Origin: CAJCJE01 sp035948315
GTDB taxonomy: Bacteria; Actinomycetota; Actinomycetes; Mycobacteriales; Pseudonocardiaceae
NCBI GenBank assembly: GCA_035948315.1
Contig: DASZJG010000015.1
Coordinates: 38,900 to 102,899, forward strand
DNA length: 64,000 nt
Direction: 5' to 3'
Below are positions 1-9,611 of the stretch, one piece after another; positions within the stretch are counted from its first letter, which is position 1; each line of letters opens with the position of its first letter. The position numbers and the translations under genes are program-made. The notes beneath the pieces were generated by a model. The model saw only the letters and a list, made by a program, of their open reading frames with translations. It had not been told where the DNA came from and ran no database searches.

Positions 1-480
1 GCCTCGATCACCGGGCAGCGAGCCGGCGCCGACCTGGCCAACGACCCGCGCGTGCGCCCGAAGTTGTCCACCGTGTGGATCGACCAACTGTCGCGGACCA
101 TGAGCTACCTCGACCAGGCCAACTTCGGCTACGCCCTGGACGCGGTCGCCGCACTGCGCGCCGCCGGGGTGGAGATCCTCGCCGGCACCGACGCCGCGCA
201 CGTCGGCGCCTACGGGATGGCCCATGGGGCGAGCCTGCATGACGAACTGCGCCTGCTGGTCCGCGCCGGTCTGAGCCCGGCGGAGGCCCTTGCCTCGGCG
301 ACCGCACTGCCCGCCGCCCGGTTCGGCCTGTCCGATCGGGGACGTATCCGTCCCGGTGCGCGCGCGGACCTCATCCTCGTCGACGGAGATCCCACCCGCG
401 ACATCGGCGCCACGCTGTCCCTGCGCGCGGTGTGGCGGGAAGGTGTCCAACTCGACCCGGCCGTGGTCAACCCGTCGTGA
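1..480 (+). CDS. Amidohydrolase family protein, C-terminal part (gene runs off the window start)
   Basis: The frame is open from base 1, so the start lies outside the window; 159 residues remain. The visible part is the C-terminal half of an imidazolonepropionase/prolidase-like metal-dependent hydrolase. It has the strand with the metal-binding aspartate (AGTDAAH), a helix of the type DELRLLVRAGLSPAEAL, and the closing composite domain (GRIRPGARADLILVDGDP). The HxH ligands of the N-terminal half are not in view. The substrate cannot be told. It reads in the same direction as the aldehyde dehydrogenase and GMC oxidase that follow 81 nt later, so it may belong to the same catabolic unit. It is a distant relative of the amidohydrolase at 23942-25126. 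Confidence 0.85.
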   Translation, partial: ASITGQRAGADLANDPRVRPKLSTVWIDQLSRTMSYLDQANFGYALDAVAALRAAGVEILAGTDAAHVGAYGMAHGASLHDELRLLVRAGLSPAEALASATALPAARFGLSDRGRIRPGARADLILVDGDPTRDIGATLSLRAVWREGVQLDPAVVNPS

Positions 481-561
481 ACCAGTCGAGCTTGCCGACC
501 CATGACACATCACTGTCGCTGATGATCCACATATCGAAGTCCGAAAGGCTGGCTTGACAAC

Positions 562-2004
562 GTGATCGATCACCCCTTCGTATTCATCGGCGGACAGTGG
601 GTCCGTACACACTCGACGGACGTCATCACGGTTTCCTCTGCCAATACGGAAAAGGTGATCGGCTCCGTCCCGGACCCGGATCCGGTGGATGTCGACACCG
701 CGGTCCAGGCCGCACGCGCCGCGTTCGACCATCCGTCGGGATGGCGCCACTGGGAGCCAGCGGCACGGGCTGACGTACTGCACCGGTTCGCCGAGGCCAT
801 GGACAAGCGCTCCGAGGAGATCGCCGTTCGGGTCAGCGACCAGAACGGCATGCCGATCACGGTGGCGCGAGCAGGCGACAGCCGCATGCCAGGGCAGGTG
901 CTGCGTTACTACGCGGACCTCCTGCGCGACGAGGTCGACGAGGAAATACGGGCCAGTTCCACCGGCGGCAGCACTCTGGTGCGCCGAGTTCCTCTCGGTG
1001 TGGTGGCAGGTGTGGTCCCCTGGAACTACCCGAACATCCTCTCGGCCATGAAATACGCGCCCGCGCTGGCCGCCGGCTGCGTGGTCGTACTCAAACCCTC
1101 GCCCGAAACCGTGCTCGACGCCATTCTCGTCGCGGACGCCGCCATTGAGGTCGGCCTGCCACCGGGTGTGCTGAACATCCTGCCCGGAGGCGGGGAGACC
1201 GGTGCCCGGCTCGTCGCGCACCCCGGCGTCGACATGGTCACCCTGACCGGCTCGACCGCCGCGGGTCGGCATGTCGGCGAAGTGTGCGGCCGGTTGCTCC
1301 GCCCGGTCAACCTCGAACTCGGCGGCAAATCCGCCGCCGTCATCCTGGATGACGCCGACCTCGACCTGCGCAGCGTCGGCGCCCAGCTCGCCCCGGCCCT
1401 GTTCGGCAACAACGGCCAGACGTGCTTCCTCAGCAGCCGGGTGCTGGCCCCGCGCAGTCGCTACGACGAGGTCGTCGAGACCGTCGCCGAGCTTGCCCGC
1501 TCGCTCACCGTGGGCAACTCGCTGGATCCGGCCACCCAGGTAGGTCCGTTGGTGAGTCAGCGACAGCGTGAGCGTGTCGAGGGCTACATCGCCAAGGGCA
1601 CGGAAGAAGGCGCCCGGCTCGTCGTCGGTGGCGGCCGGCCAGCGGAGCAGAAGACCGGCTGGTTCGTCGAACCCACCGTCTTCGCCGATGTCGGCAACAC
1701 GTCGACGATCGGCCGGGAGGAGATCTTCGGACCAGTTGTGACGATCACCCCCTACACCGATGACGAGGACGCGGTCCGCATCGCCAACGACTCGGAGTAC
1801 GGGCTGGGCGGCACGGTCTGGACCAGGGACGCCGATCGAGGTGTCAGGGTGGCCCGGCGAATCGAGTCCGGAACCGTCGGCATCAACGGATACCGCCCCG
1901 ATCTCCGTTCCCCGATGCCGGCGATCAAGGCCAGTGGACTGGGCCTGAAGCTCGGCCCGGAGGGACTCCGGTCCTACCAGGGTTTCCGATCCGTCTATCT
2001 ATGA
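562..2004 (+). CDS. NAD(P)-dependent aldehyde dehydrogenase
   Basis: This 480-residue protein has normal aldehyde dehydrogenase superfamily length and oxidises an aldehyde to the acid in the cytosol. The signature PWN motif is at about residues 153-155, the general-base glutamate is E252 (LELGGKS) and the nucleophile is C288 (NNGQTCF). The EEIFGPV motif follows in the C-terminal part. The GTG start is chosen because the family N-terminus (FIGGQWV) begins about eight residues later; a weak GAAAGG lies 13 nt upstream. A GMC oxidoreductase follows 30 nt downstream, so an alcohol-to-aldehyde-to-acid pair is a reasonable inference. Substrate unknown. Confidence 0.93.
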   Translation: MIDHPFVFIGGQWVRTHSTDVITVSSANTEKVIGSVPDPDPVDVDTAVQAARAAFDHPSGWRHWEPAARADVLHRFAEAMDKRSEEIAVRVSDQNGMPITVARAGDSRMPGQVLRYYADLLRDEVDEEIRASSTGGSTLVRRVPLGVVAGVVPWNYPNILSAMKYAPALAAGCVVVLKPSPETVLDAILVADAAIEVGLPPGVLNILPGGGETGARLVAHPGVDMVTLTGSTAAGRHVGEVCGRLLRPVNLELGGKSAAVILDDADLDLRSVGAQLAPALFGNNGQTCFLSSRVLAPRSRYDEVVETVAELARSLTVGNSLDPATQVGPLVSQRQRERVEGYIAKGTEEGARLVVGGGRPAEQKTGWFVEPTVFADVGNTSTIGREEIFGPVVTITPYTDDEDAVRIANDSEYGLGGTVWTRDADRGVRVARRIESGTVGINGYRPDLRSPMPAIKASGLGLKLGPEGLRSYQGFRSVYL

Positions 2005-2034
2005 CCTCGGCGCTCGCGCCCGCCGCAGATCCAG

Positions 2035-3597
2035 ATGGGAATTGCCGTGCGACGTTTCGACTACATCGTGGTGGGTGGCGGGACAGCCGGTTGCGTCCTT
2101 GCCGCGCGGCTTTCACAGGACCCAGCGACTCGGGTGCTTCTGCTGGAAGCGGGCGCGGCCCAACCGACCGCCGCGATGGCCAACCCGGCCGCGTGGTTCT
2201 CCCTGGCGGGCACGTCCGTCGACTGGGCTTACCAGACCGTCCCGCAGAGCGGTACCGACCATGCGGTGCACGCCTGGCCGCGCGGCAAGGTGCTGGGCGG
2301 TTGCAGCGGCATCAACGGCATGATGCACATCCGCGGCGACCGAGTCAGCTATGACGCCTGGGAAACCGCGGGTGCGACCGGCTGGAACTACGATGCGCTG
2401 CTCCCGTTCTTCAAACGCACCGAACGATCCCACGACGGCGATTCCTCCTACCGTGGAGTGGACGGGCCAATGGAGATCGCCCACCTGGACGCCACCGAAC
2501 CCCTGTGGGTGGCCTGTTACGAGGCCGCGCTGGAAGCTGGCCACGCCCGCAACGACGACAACAACGGCGCGGTCGCGGACGGCGTCTCGTGGATCGAATC
2601 GAACATCGTCGACGGCGCACGACAGAGCGCCGCGGACGCCTACCTGACGCCCGCGGCGAGCCGCGCCAACCTCACCATCGTCGCGGGCGCTCACGCCCAG
2701 CGGCTACTCATCGACCGCTCGACCTGCCGAGGAGTCGAGCACATCGTCAACGGACATGTGCGGAGCTCCTTCGCCGATCGCGAGGTGATCCTCAGTGCCG
2801 GAGCGATCGGCACACCCCAGCTGCTGCTGCTTTCCGGAATCGGTCCTGGCCAGCATCTGCGGGACCTCGGCCTCGACGTGGTTGCCGATGTTCCCGGTGT
2901 CGGGGCCAATCTCCACGACCATCTGAAGGCGGAGGTCGCCTACACCGGCACTCGTCCTTCGCGCACAACCCGGTACTCGCGCAAGCCGGTCGTGCTGACC
3001 CGAACGACGCCCTCCGCCCCACTCGACATGCAGATGATCTTTCTCGATTTTCCGATGCACCCCAGATTCAGGCCAGGGCCAGAAGACGGGTACTCGGTCA
3101 TTTTCGGTCTGATGACGCCGGCCAGTCGCGGCAGCGTGCGGTTGGCCAGTGTTGATCCAGCTCAACCACCGCTCATCGACCCCAACTATCTGTCCGAGGA
3201 AAGCGATCGGCGGCGGATGGTGGCCGGTCTCCGCCTCGCCAGGGAAGTCGGTGCCGCCGGCGCGCTCGCTCCGTGGCGGGAGAAGGAACTGTTCCCCGGC
3301 TCCGGCGCGCAGACCGACGACGCGCTCACGGCCCACCTGCGCCGCAGCGTGTCCACCTACTATCACCCGGTCGGCACGTGCAAGATCGGCACCGACGCCA
3401 TGTCGGTCGTGGACCCGCAGTTGCGAGTACGCAACATCACCAACCTGCGGGTCGCCGATGCTTCCGTCATGCCCTCCATTGTGTCCGGCAACACCAATGC
3501 GCCAGTACTGGCCATCGCCGAACGAGCGGCGAGTCTCGTCATCGGCGAACCAACGGCTGACCGGTCCGGGATCAACACGGCGACGGCGCGTGCCTGA
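2035..3597 (+). CDS. GMC-family FAD oxidoreductase (choline dehydrogenase/alcohol oxidase type)
   Basis: 520 residues, typical of GMC oxidoreductases that oxidise an alcohol with FAD. The ADP-binding GGGTAG loop is at residues 14-19, GMC signature 1 (PRGKVLGGCSGINGM) lies near residues 82-96, and signature 2 (GAIGTPQLLLLSGIG) in the middle. The catalytic histidine is about H444 (YYHPVGTCKIG), with an asparagine near 488 (SGNTNAPVLAIAE) as its usual partner. The ATG start at 2035 is used; GTG at 2047 is also possible because the family proper starts at FDYIVVGGG. There is no signal peptide, so it is cytosolic. It probably works with the aldehyde dehydrogenase just upstream. It converges on the minus-strand hydrolase ending at 3648. 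Confidence 0.92.
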   Translation: MGIAVRRFDYIVVGGGTAGCVLAARLSQDPATRVLLLEAGAAQPTAAMANPAAWFSLAGTSVDWAYQTVPQSGTDHAVHAWPRGKVLGGCSGINGMMHIRGDRVSYDAWETAGATGWNYDALLPFFKRTERSHDGDSSYRGVDGPMEIAHLDATEPLWVACYEAALEAGHARNDDNNGAVADGVSWIESNIVDGARQSAADAYLTPAASRANLTIVAGAHAQRLLIDRSTCRGVEHIVNGHVRSSFADREVILSAGAIGTPQLLLLSGIGPGQHLRDLGLDVVADVPGVGANLHDHLKAEVAYTGTRPSRTTRYSRKPVVLTRTTPSAPLDMQMIFLDFPMHPRFRPGPEDGYSVIFGLMTPASRGSVRLASVDPAQPPLIDPNYLSEESDRRRMVAGLRLAREVGAAGALAPWREKELFPGSGAQTDDALTAHLRRSVSTYYHPVGTCKIGTDAMSVVDPQLRVRNITNLRVADASVMPSIVSGNTNAPVLAIAERAASLVIGEPTADRSGINTATARA

Positions 3598-3647
3598 CCT
3601 GAGTCCTCAGTGGAGTCGGTCTCCAGCATCGCCTGCGCGCCTGCTCC

Positions 3648-4523
3648 TTACTGGATGTCCGGGGCGGAAACAAATGTTTGGTGCAGTTCGCCGATGCCTT
3701 CGATCCAGCTGTCGAGTCGTTCGCCGGGCTGCAGGAACCGCTTGGGTTCCCGGCCCATCCCGACCCCGGCCGGGGTGCCGCTAAAGATCACGTCCCCCGG
3801 GTAGAGCGTCACGTTCTCCGACAACGCGGCGATCAGCCGGGGGATACTGAAGATGAGGTCGCTGGTCCGCGCTTTCTGGAGTTCCTCGCCGCCGATCGCG
3901 CAGCCCAGTTCGAGGTCGTCGGGGTCGGCGAACTCGTCCGGGGTCACCAGCCACGGGCCTTGCGGCGAGAACCCGCTGAACGACTTGCCGAGGCCGAACT
4001 GCGGCGACGGGCCTCGCCGCTGGGTGATCCGCTCCGACAGATCCTGGCCTGCGGTGAGCCCGGCGACATAGGACCAGGCGTCGGCGACGGCTACGTTGCG
4101 CGCTTCCCGGCCAACAACGGCGACGAGTTCGACCTCCCAGTTGACGTTGCCCCCGCGCGGCAGTACGACCTCGGTGTCGGGCCCGGAGAAGCTGGACACG
4201 TACTTGGTGAACACCGGGGGCAGTTCAGTGGGCGCGGCGAGCCCGCCTTCGGCGGCGTGAGCGGCGTAGTTCAGTCCGACCGCGAAGACCTGCCGCGGCG
4301 CGGGTGAGGGTGCGCCGAGGCGAGTACGGTCGACCGGCAACAACTCAGTCGGCGGAACGTCCAGTTCGGTTGCCCACGCGGTGATCTCCTGCCATTGCGC
4401 GAAGACCTCAGGCAGGCCAGGTCCCCATAGGCCGTCCGACGCATCCGCGATGTCGAGATGTTTCGCGGCGCCGTCCTGCTCGATGATGAGGGCGGCCCGG
4501 TTGCCGATGTTCGCTAGACGCAT
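3648..4523 (-). CDS. Fumarylacetoacetate hydrolase (FAH) family protein
   Basis: 291 residues. The FAH/HpcE/MhpD fold cleaves or hydrates acylpyruvate-type products of aromatic ring fission using a divalent metal. The visible core runs FAVGLNYAAHAAE, then the metal-binding ExE in WEVELVAVVG, AGLTAGQDLSER, KSFSGFSPQGPW and FSGTPAGVGMG near the C-terminus. The start at 4523 is set by the family N-terminus MRLANIGNRAAL; longer in-frame starts read out-of-frame sequence of the neighbour. It overlaps the upstream flavin monooxygenase by 10 nt, so the two are translationally coupled. It is the last gene of the permease-amine oxidase-monooxygenase unit. A paralogue lies at 31197-32039. Confidence 0.92.
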   Translation of the reverse strand: MRLANIGNRAALIIEQDGAAKHLDIADASDGLWGPGLPEVFAQWQEITAWATELDVPPTELLPVDRTRLGAPSPAPRQVFAVGLNYAAHAAEGGLAAPTELPPVFTKYVSSFSGPDTEVVLPRGGNVNWEVELVAVVGREARNVAVADAWSYVAGLTAGQDLSERITQRRGPSPQFGLGKSFSGFSPQGPWLVTPDEFADPDDLELGCAIGGEELQKARTSDLIFSIPRLIAALSENVTLYPGDVIFSGTPAGVGMGREPKRFLQPGERLDSWIEGIGELHQTFVSAPDIQ

Positions 4524-6028
4524 GAGATCGCTTCTCCTGGGCTGGTGAGGTCGCTGTATCGGGTGATGAGTTCCTTGGCGTCGGCGACGTCGGTGACGGC
4601 GCCGAAGATGTAGTGGTCGGGCCGGATGAGCACCGCCCGGATGTGGTGGGCGTCGAACCAGGCCCGCCACGCTCCGTCGGGGTCACCTAGGTCCACGCCG
4701 ATCGTGAAGGTGCGGCCGCCGAAATCCTCGCCAGTGTCGTCGAGGGTCAGGAGCAGGGCGCCGTAGCCGGTGACGTCGTCGAGCAGCACGCGGTGACCGT
4801 CGCGTTCGACCGGGAACTGGGGCGCCAGGGTGCCGCGCAGTGTGCTGGAGTCGTCAGCGAGGACGCCGTCGCCAAGCACCGGTAATGCGGAGACCGGGAG
4901 GACGCGGGCCGGGTCGGCGCCTCCTGCGATCATGCGGGCGTCGCGTTCGGCGGCCTGCTGTTCGTCGAGAATGCAGATGACGCGGCCGAGTTCGACGGAC
5001 ATCGCGATCGCGTGCTGGAGGTGGATGCTGCGTTCGGAGGTGTAGGTGTCCAGCAGTGCGAGGTCGGATTCGCCGCGCAGTACCCGGTCGAGTTTCCAGC
5101 AGAGGTTGGCGACGTCGCGCAGGCCAGAGCACATGCCCTGACCGGCGAAGGGTGGCATCTGGTGGGCCGCGTCGCCTGCGATGGCCAGGCGGCCGCGATT
5201 CCAGCGGTCGGCCCAGCGGGCGGCGAAGGTGTAGACGGCGTGCCGTTCCAGGCGTGAGTTCTTCGGGGTGCGGCCCCATGCCGACAGCAGTTCCCAGGCT
5301 TTGTCGTTGGTGTCGAACTCGTCGCGGGTTTCGCCGGGCAGCAGCATGAATTCCCAGCGACGGCGGCCAGGGCCGCCGGAGACCAAAGTGGTCGGCCGGG
5401 CGGGGTCGCACAGTTGCCAGTTCTGCGGTGACCAGTCCCGGTCGTCGGTTGGGATGGTGTCGACGATGAGCCAGTCGTAGAAGAAACCCTCATCGTGTAC
5501 GGCAGTGCCAAGGCGCTCGCGGACGAAGCTGTTCGCGCCGTCGCAGCCGATCACGAACCTGGCTCGCGCGTGCCGCTGCTCGATCGCCATATACGTCAAC
5601 AGGACGTCGTCGGTCTGTTCCTCGATGCCGACGACGTCTGCCCCGCGTTGCAAGGTGACGTTCGGCATCGCTTCGATCGCTGTCACCAGGACCTTCTCCA
5701 GGTCGGGCTGGGAGAAGAAGTTCGCTACCGGCCAGCCGGAGGGTCCGGTCCCGGACCAGTCGATGCTGAGCAGCGTCGCGCCTGCGGCGTTGCGCCACTC
5801 GTAGTGGTCGGGCACGCCCGCGGAGATCGTCCGCACCTCGTCGGTGAGGCCCATGCGTTGGAACACTCGGCCGATCTCGTCGTCGAAGTGCGCGGCCCTC
5901 GGCAGTGGATAGGGCGTCGGCCATCGTTCGAGCACGAGCACGTCGTGCCCGCGTAGGCCGAGCATTCTGGCCGCGGCCAGCCCGACCGGACCCGCGCCGA
6001 CGACCACCACATCGTGAACTCTGTTCAT
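4514..6028 (-). CDS. FAD-dependent aromatic hydroxylase (MhpA/PheA type)
   Basis: 504 residues, a class A flavoprotein monooxygenase. It has the N-terminal dinucleotide fold GAGPVG at residues 11-16, the DG motif (IGCDGANSFVR) near residue 165 and the second FAD motif GDAAHQMPPFAGQG near residue 292, followed by LRDVANLCWKL as in 3-(3-hydroxyphenyl)propionate hydroxylase. The family reaction is NAD(P)H- and O2-dependent ring hydroxylation. The ATG at 6028 is chosen over the longer frame because AAAAGGGG sits 4 nt upstream and the Rossmann strand starts at once. It overlaps the FAH gene and follows the amine oxidase by 31 nt. It plausibly hydroxylates the ring of the acid made from the oxidised amine; exact substrate not known. 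Confidence 0.92.
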   Translation of the reverse strand: MNRVHDVVVVGAGPVGLAAARMLGLRGHDVLVLERWPTPYPLPRAAHFDDEIGRVFQRMGLTDEVRTISAGVPDHYEWRNAAGATLLSIDWSGTGPSGWPVANFFSQPDLEKVLVTAIEAMPNVTLQRGADVVGIEEQTDDVLLTYMAIEQRHARARFVIGCDGANSFVRERLGTAVHDEGFFYDWLIVDTIPTDDRDWSPQNWQLCDPARPTTLVSGGPGRRRWEFMLLPGETRDEFDTNDKAWELLSAWGRTPKNSRLERHAVYTFAARWADRWNRGRLAIAGDAAHQMPPFAGQGMCSGLRDVANLCWKLDRVLRGESDLALLDTYTSERSIHLQHAIAMSVELGRVICILDEQQAAERDARMIAGGADPARVLPVSALPVLGDGVLADDSSTLRGTLAPQFPVERDGHRVLLDDVTGYGALLLTLDDTGEDFGGRTFTIGVDLGDPDGAWRAWFDAHHIRAVLIRPDHYIFGAVTDVADAKELITRYSDLTSPGEAISCV

Positions 6029-6059
6029 ATCGCCCCTTTTCGCTGGAGATGAGTCCTGC

Positions 6060-7979
6060 CTAGTCTGCGTTGCCGCAGTGACCGGCGTGGTGATCGGGTG
6101 GTGGGACGTCCAGCGCGGGATTGCGGTCGAAGAAGCCGACCGGTTTGAGCGTGAAACCGACGTATTCACAGGGCATGATCGGCCAGTCCTCCGGGCGCGG
6201 CAGGTGCGAGGTGCCGAAGGTGTGCCAGAGCACGATGTCCTCGTTGATCAGGTCGCGTTCCTGCTTCACCCATTCGCCGAGCCCGTCGCCGGGATGCTGG
6301 TTCGGGTAGTCGCCCGCGGCGTGCATCTCCTTCGGGTCGTAGCGGGTGACCCACAGGTGGTGCCGAGCGAACTCGGCCCGTTTGGCCAGGTCGCTCTCTG
6401 GCGCGGCGAGCAGGGTGGGGCCGACGAAGGGGACGAGCTTGTATCCGACCGGTTCGCCGAAGCGGTTGGGCACGTTCGGGTTGATCACCTTCCAGGTCCG
6501 GGCCGTGGCCGGATCGCACCTGCGGCGGGTCTCGCGTTCGTTGGTGATCACGGTCTTGCGGGCCACGATGGCGTTGCCGTACTCGTTGCCGGGACCGATG
6601 GGCAGGCCGACCGCGTCGACCTCGAGCACCGTGTTGTTCGGTCCGTCGATCTCGAAGTCCAGCCGCATGTTGAACAGGTGCTGGTGGTTGGGTGCGTCGA
6701 GCTGTGGTGCGACGAGGGTGCCGAACTCGGGCGTCGCGCCCGGCGCGATGGCGCGGGTTTGGACGATCCCGGTCAGCTTGGCCTCGAACTGGATGGTTCC
6801 GTCCTGGTAGAAGTACCAGAAGAAGCCGTATTCGTAGTTGCCGACCGTGTGGATGGCCGAGACGACGAAGCGCCGGGAGCGGCGGACATCGGGTGCGTCG
6901 GCGTAGCGGAAGTTCCAGTGCTTCCAGAGGATGCCGTAGTCCTCCTCATGCAGGCAGATCGCGTTGGTGATCGTGTGCGGGGTGCCTGACTCGTCGGCGA
7001 CCACGGCGTCGAGGTAGCGGATCTCGCCGAGGCAGTCGCAACCCGGCGACAGTGACCCCACCGTCTTGCCGAGGTTGTATTCGCCCGCGTCGAAGACGTT
7101 GCGGAAGTAGAAGTCGTTGCTAGTGTCACCGTAGGGCACGACCATCTCGCTGATGCTCGCCCTGTGCAGGATCGAGCGTCGGTCCTTACCGTCCAGATAG
7201 GACACATCGCTGATCACCAGACCTTCGACGGGGTCGATGTGCGCGTGCAGCCGCCATCGTTGCCAGTCGACGACGTTGCCATCGACGGTGAACGAGGGGC
7301 CCTCGGGTTGGCTGATCTCCAGCGGACGCAGGTCGGTACGCAGCGGTCCGACGCTGCCGAGGTCGTAGTTGCCGCTCTCCGGCGGCAGCGGGATCGGGTC
7401 ACCGTCCTGGACCGCGACCACCGAACGCTCGTCGCAGTCGACCACGAAGACCAGGTTGCCCACCGGGCGGGCGTAACCGTTGTCCTGCGGGAATTCGCGG
7501 ACATAGGCGCTGGCCCGGATGATCCTGCGGCGAGCGGAGATGCCTTCGATCGGCAGCGTGCCGGTGGACCACGGATCGAGCTGCAACAGCTCCAGGTCAG
7601 CTACGCCGTGCCGGGCGAGGGCGGCGACGGCCGCCGGGTCCTTCTTGACGATCTCGTCGAGCGCCATGATCTCCTCGACCATCAAGCTGGGTTGCACCCC
7701 GGGGACCTGGGCCCAGGCGGCGATCTCGCGCGTGGACAGGTCGACACTGGCTTCGTAGGTGGCGGCGCGGTCGTAGATGACGAGGAATGCGGCCCGCGCG
7801 GGCGGCCTGGCCGAGTCCCGGTGCCGTACCGCGGCTTTCGCGGGGGGATCCAGTCGCACGATCGGGAACCGCGGATCGGCGAGTTCGGGCCGTTGGGCGC
7901 GAACGGTGGCGATGGCGGTGCTGACCTCGTCGACGGTGAGCGGATCGTAGGGATGCCGACTCGATGAGGTTGTGTTCAC
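6060..7979 (-). CDS. Copper amine oxidase (primary-amine oxidase, topaquinone type)
   Basis: 639 residues, the length of bacterial phenylethylamine/histamine-type amine oxidases, which turn R-CH2-NH2 into aldehyde, ammonia and H2O2. The cofactor tyrosine is Y382 in the N-Y-E motif (VGNYEYGFFWY). The copper ligands are H432 and H434 (HQHLF) and H592 (FGTSHLP). The catalytic base is D297 (FDAGEYNLG). These numbers nearly coincide with the well-studied Arthrobacter enzyme. The GTG start at 7979 has GGAG 7 nt upstream; a much longer open frame upstream is only the shadow of the permease gene. No signal peptide is seen, so it is cytosolic. The amine permease is 35 nt upstream and the hydroxylase is downstream, which suggests aromatic amine use. 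Confidence 0.97.
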   Translation of the reverse strand: MNTTSSSRHPYDPLTVDEVSTAIATVRAQRPELADPRFPIVRLDPPAKAAVRHRDSARPPARAAFLVIYDRAATYEASVDLSTREIAAWAQVPGVQPSLMVEEIMALDEIVKKDPAAVAALARHGVADLELLQLDPWSTGTLPIEGISARRRIIRASAYVREFPQDNGYARPVGNLVFVVDCDERSVVAVQDGDPIPLPPESGNYDLGSVGPLRTDLRPLEISQPEGPSFTVDGNVVDWQRWRLHAHIDPVEGLVISDVSYLDGKDRRSILHRASISEMVVPYGDTSNDFYFRNVFDAGEYNLGKTVGSLSPGCDCLGEIRYLDAVVADESGTPHTITNAICLHEEDYGILWKHWNFRYADAPDVRRSRRFVVSAIHTVGNYEYGFFWYFYQDGTIQFEAKLTGIVQTRAIAPGATPEFGTLVAPQLDAPNHQHLFNMRLDFEIDGPNNTVLEVDAVGLPIGPGNEYGNAIVARKTVITNERETRRRCDPATARTWKVINPNVPNRFGEPVGYKLVPFVGPTLLAAPESDLAKRAEFARHHLWVTRYDPKEMHAAGDYPNQHPGDGLGEWVKQERDLINEDIVLWHTFGTSHLPRPEDWPIMPCEYVGFTLKPVGFFDRNPALDVPPPDHHAGHCGNAD

Positions 7980-8014
7980 GGGCGTTCTCCGGGTGGTCGT
8001 GGCGACGCGGGACG

Positions 8015-9475
8015 CTAACTGAGTTCTGCGGTCAGCTCGGTGCGGGCCGACCGACGTCGGGTGCGTACCGCGACGGCGAGCGACCAGAGCAGCCCGGCGG
8101 CGATCCAGCCGCCCAGCGCCCACGGCACCGTGTTCAGTGGACTGGTTGCTTTGTACAGCGCACCGAACACCCCGCCCGCTGACACGAGCACACCAGCGGT
8201 GGCGGCGATGAGCAGTTTGACGCGGTTCACCTCGTGCCACAGCCCTCGTACGCCCGCGACGCTGACCACGAGATACATCAACGCGAGGCCGGTGGCGGCG
8301 AACCCGACCATCCAGCCGAACATCGGGGCCCACTGTGGTTGCAGGACACCGGGTTGGCCCGTGACGCGGGAGAACACGCCGTCGCGGAGCACGACCAGCA
8401 CGATCGCCACGACGGAGACGATCCCGATCAGGGCCGCGCCGACGGTCGGGGTGCGCAAGCGCGGGTGCACGGTGGCCAGGGCCGACGGGAGGCGGTCGGC
8501 TCTGGCCATGGCCAGCATGCCGCGGGACGCGGCGACACAGACGCCGATGGCGACGGCGGTGATGTCGAGGATGATGAGGACCGAGATGACGTCGCCGAAC
8601 CCGGGGGAGCCGAACGGAGCGCCGGACGCGAGCGCCTGGAGCGGGAACACGCTGGCCTTCCACGCCGTGCTGTTGAGGCCGAAGCCGACGTCCTGGGCGT
8701 AGGCGGTCAGGACGAAGTAGGCGCCGACGATGGTCAGCGACCACAGCATGGCTCGTGGCACGTGCCGCTTGGGCTGGTCGGTCTCCTCGGCCAGGTTCGC
8801 GGCGGATTCGAAGCCGATGAACATGTTGATGCCGTAGAGCACGCCGTAGAGCAGGTCGAGCCCGGCGACCGAGGACGGGTTGAACGGCCGCAACGACAAG
8901 CTGTGCCCGCCGAGGCCGCCCCTGACGACGATGTGGATCGAGAAGCCAGCCACGATGGCCGAGGAGATCAGCACCAGTGCCAACTGCGCCCGCACGGAAA
9001 CCTGGACGCCGATCACGACGATCGCCATGACGATGACGACGAACGCCAGCGCAAGCACCCACCAGGGCACGTTCACCGAGAAGGCGGTCTGCAGCAGGGT
9101 CTGGGTCAGGCCGCCGAGGACGAGGAACGTGGCGGCGGCCAGAATCAACATGGCGCCGAAGTACACCCAACCGGCCACGATGCCCGCGCGCGGGCCGAAG
9201 GTGTCGCAGATGTACTCGTACAACGATCCGCACGCGTGAATGCGCTTGGCATACTGGGCGATCACCCAGCCTGCGCCGAACAGGCCCGCTCCGGCGATGA
9301 TGATCGCGATCGGCGTGGCAACGCCCGCGCCTCGCCCGGTCGCGGAAAGTCCGACGATCAAAGGCAACAGGGTCGCGACGGAGAATACCGGTCCCATGAA
9401 ACCGACGGACTGAGCGAGCACGCCGGTCATGGTGACCTTGGCCCGTCCCAGTGAGGCGTTCGGGGTGAGGCTCAT
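8015..9475 (-). CDS. APC-superfamily amino acid/amine permease
   Basis: 486 residues, very hydrophobic, with about 12 membrane helices. The family's first helix region is seen as GVLAQSVGFMGPVFSVA, the loop ACGSLYEYI follows helix 2-3, and a conserved GFESAANLAEET segment follows helix 6. These are traits of the APC amino acid-polyamine-cation transporters. ATG with GGAG 5 nt upstream. First gene of the unit permease - copper amine oxidase - aromatic hydroxylase - FAH hydrolase, so the likely cargo is the amine oxidised by the next gene (inference). A GTACGAT-A-ATCGTAC palindrome lies 44 nt upstream of the start and is a probable operator. Confidence 0.93.
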   Translation of the reverse strand: MSLTPNASLGRAKVTMTGVLAQSVGFMGPVFSVATLLPLIVGLSATGRGAGVATPIAIIIAGAGLFGAGWVIAQYAKRIHACGSLYEYICDTFGPRAGIVAGWVYFGAMLILAAATFLVLGGLTQTLLQTAFSVNVPWWVLALAFVVIVMAIVVIGVQVSVRAQLALVLISSAIVAGFSIHIVVRGGLGGHSLSLRPFNPSSVAGLDLLYGVLYGINMFIGFESAANLAEETDQPKRHVPRAMLWSLTIVGAYFVLTAYAQDVGFGLNSTAWKASVFPLQALASGAPFGSPGFGDVISVLIILDITAVAIGVCVAASRGMLAMARADRLPSALATVHPRLRTPTVGAALIGIVSVVAIVLVVLRDGVFSRVTGQPGVLQPQWAPMFGWMVGFAATGLALMYLVVSVAGVRGLWHEVNRVKLLIAATAGVLVSAGGVFGALYKATSPLNTVPWALGGWIAAGLLWSLAVAVRTRRRSARTELTAELS

Positions 9476-9518
9476 CTCGGCTCCCGTGAATGTGAGGGCT
9501 GCTCACCGAATCGACTAT

Positions 9519-9533
9519 GTACGATAATCGTAC
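9519..9533. promoter_or_regulatory. Palindromic operator, probable IclR-family site 1
   Basis: GTACGAT-A-ATCGTAC is a perfect palindrome with 7-bp arms around one central base. It lies 44 nt upstream of the permease start. A near-identical element precedes the ThDP decarboxylase and a degraded copy precedes the aldehyde dehydrogenase at 17539, on either side of an IclR gene. The binding protein is inferred, not shown. Confidence 0.7.
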
Positions 9534-9611
9534 GGATGGTTCGGCCCAAAGTAGACATTGACTGGTTTGGTGCGTGATGTCAACCGGAACGCTGTCTTTC
9601 TCATAGCGCCG

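Noticed and set aside
8234..9454. Plus-strand frame antisense to the permease
   Set aside because: Asp/His/Gly-rich reading of transmembrane codons; no family match.
7980..9506. In-frame 5' extension of the amine oxidase frame across the permease gene
   Set aside because: Arg/His-rich translation is the shadow of the permease; GTG at 7979 with a ribosome site is the real start.
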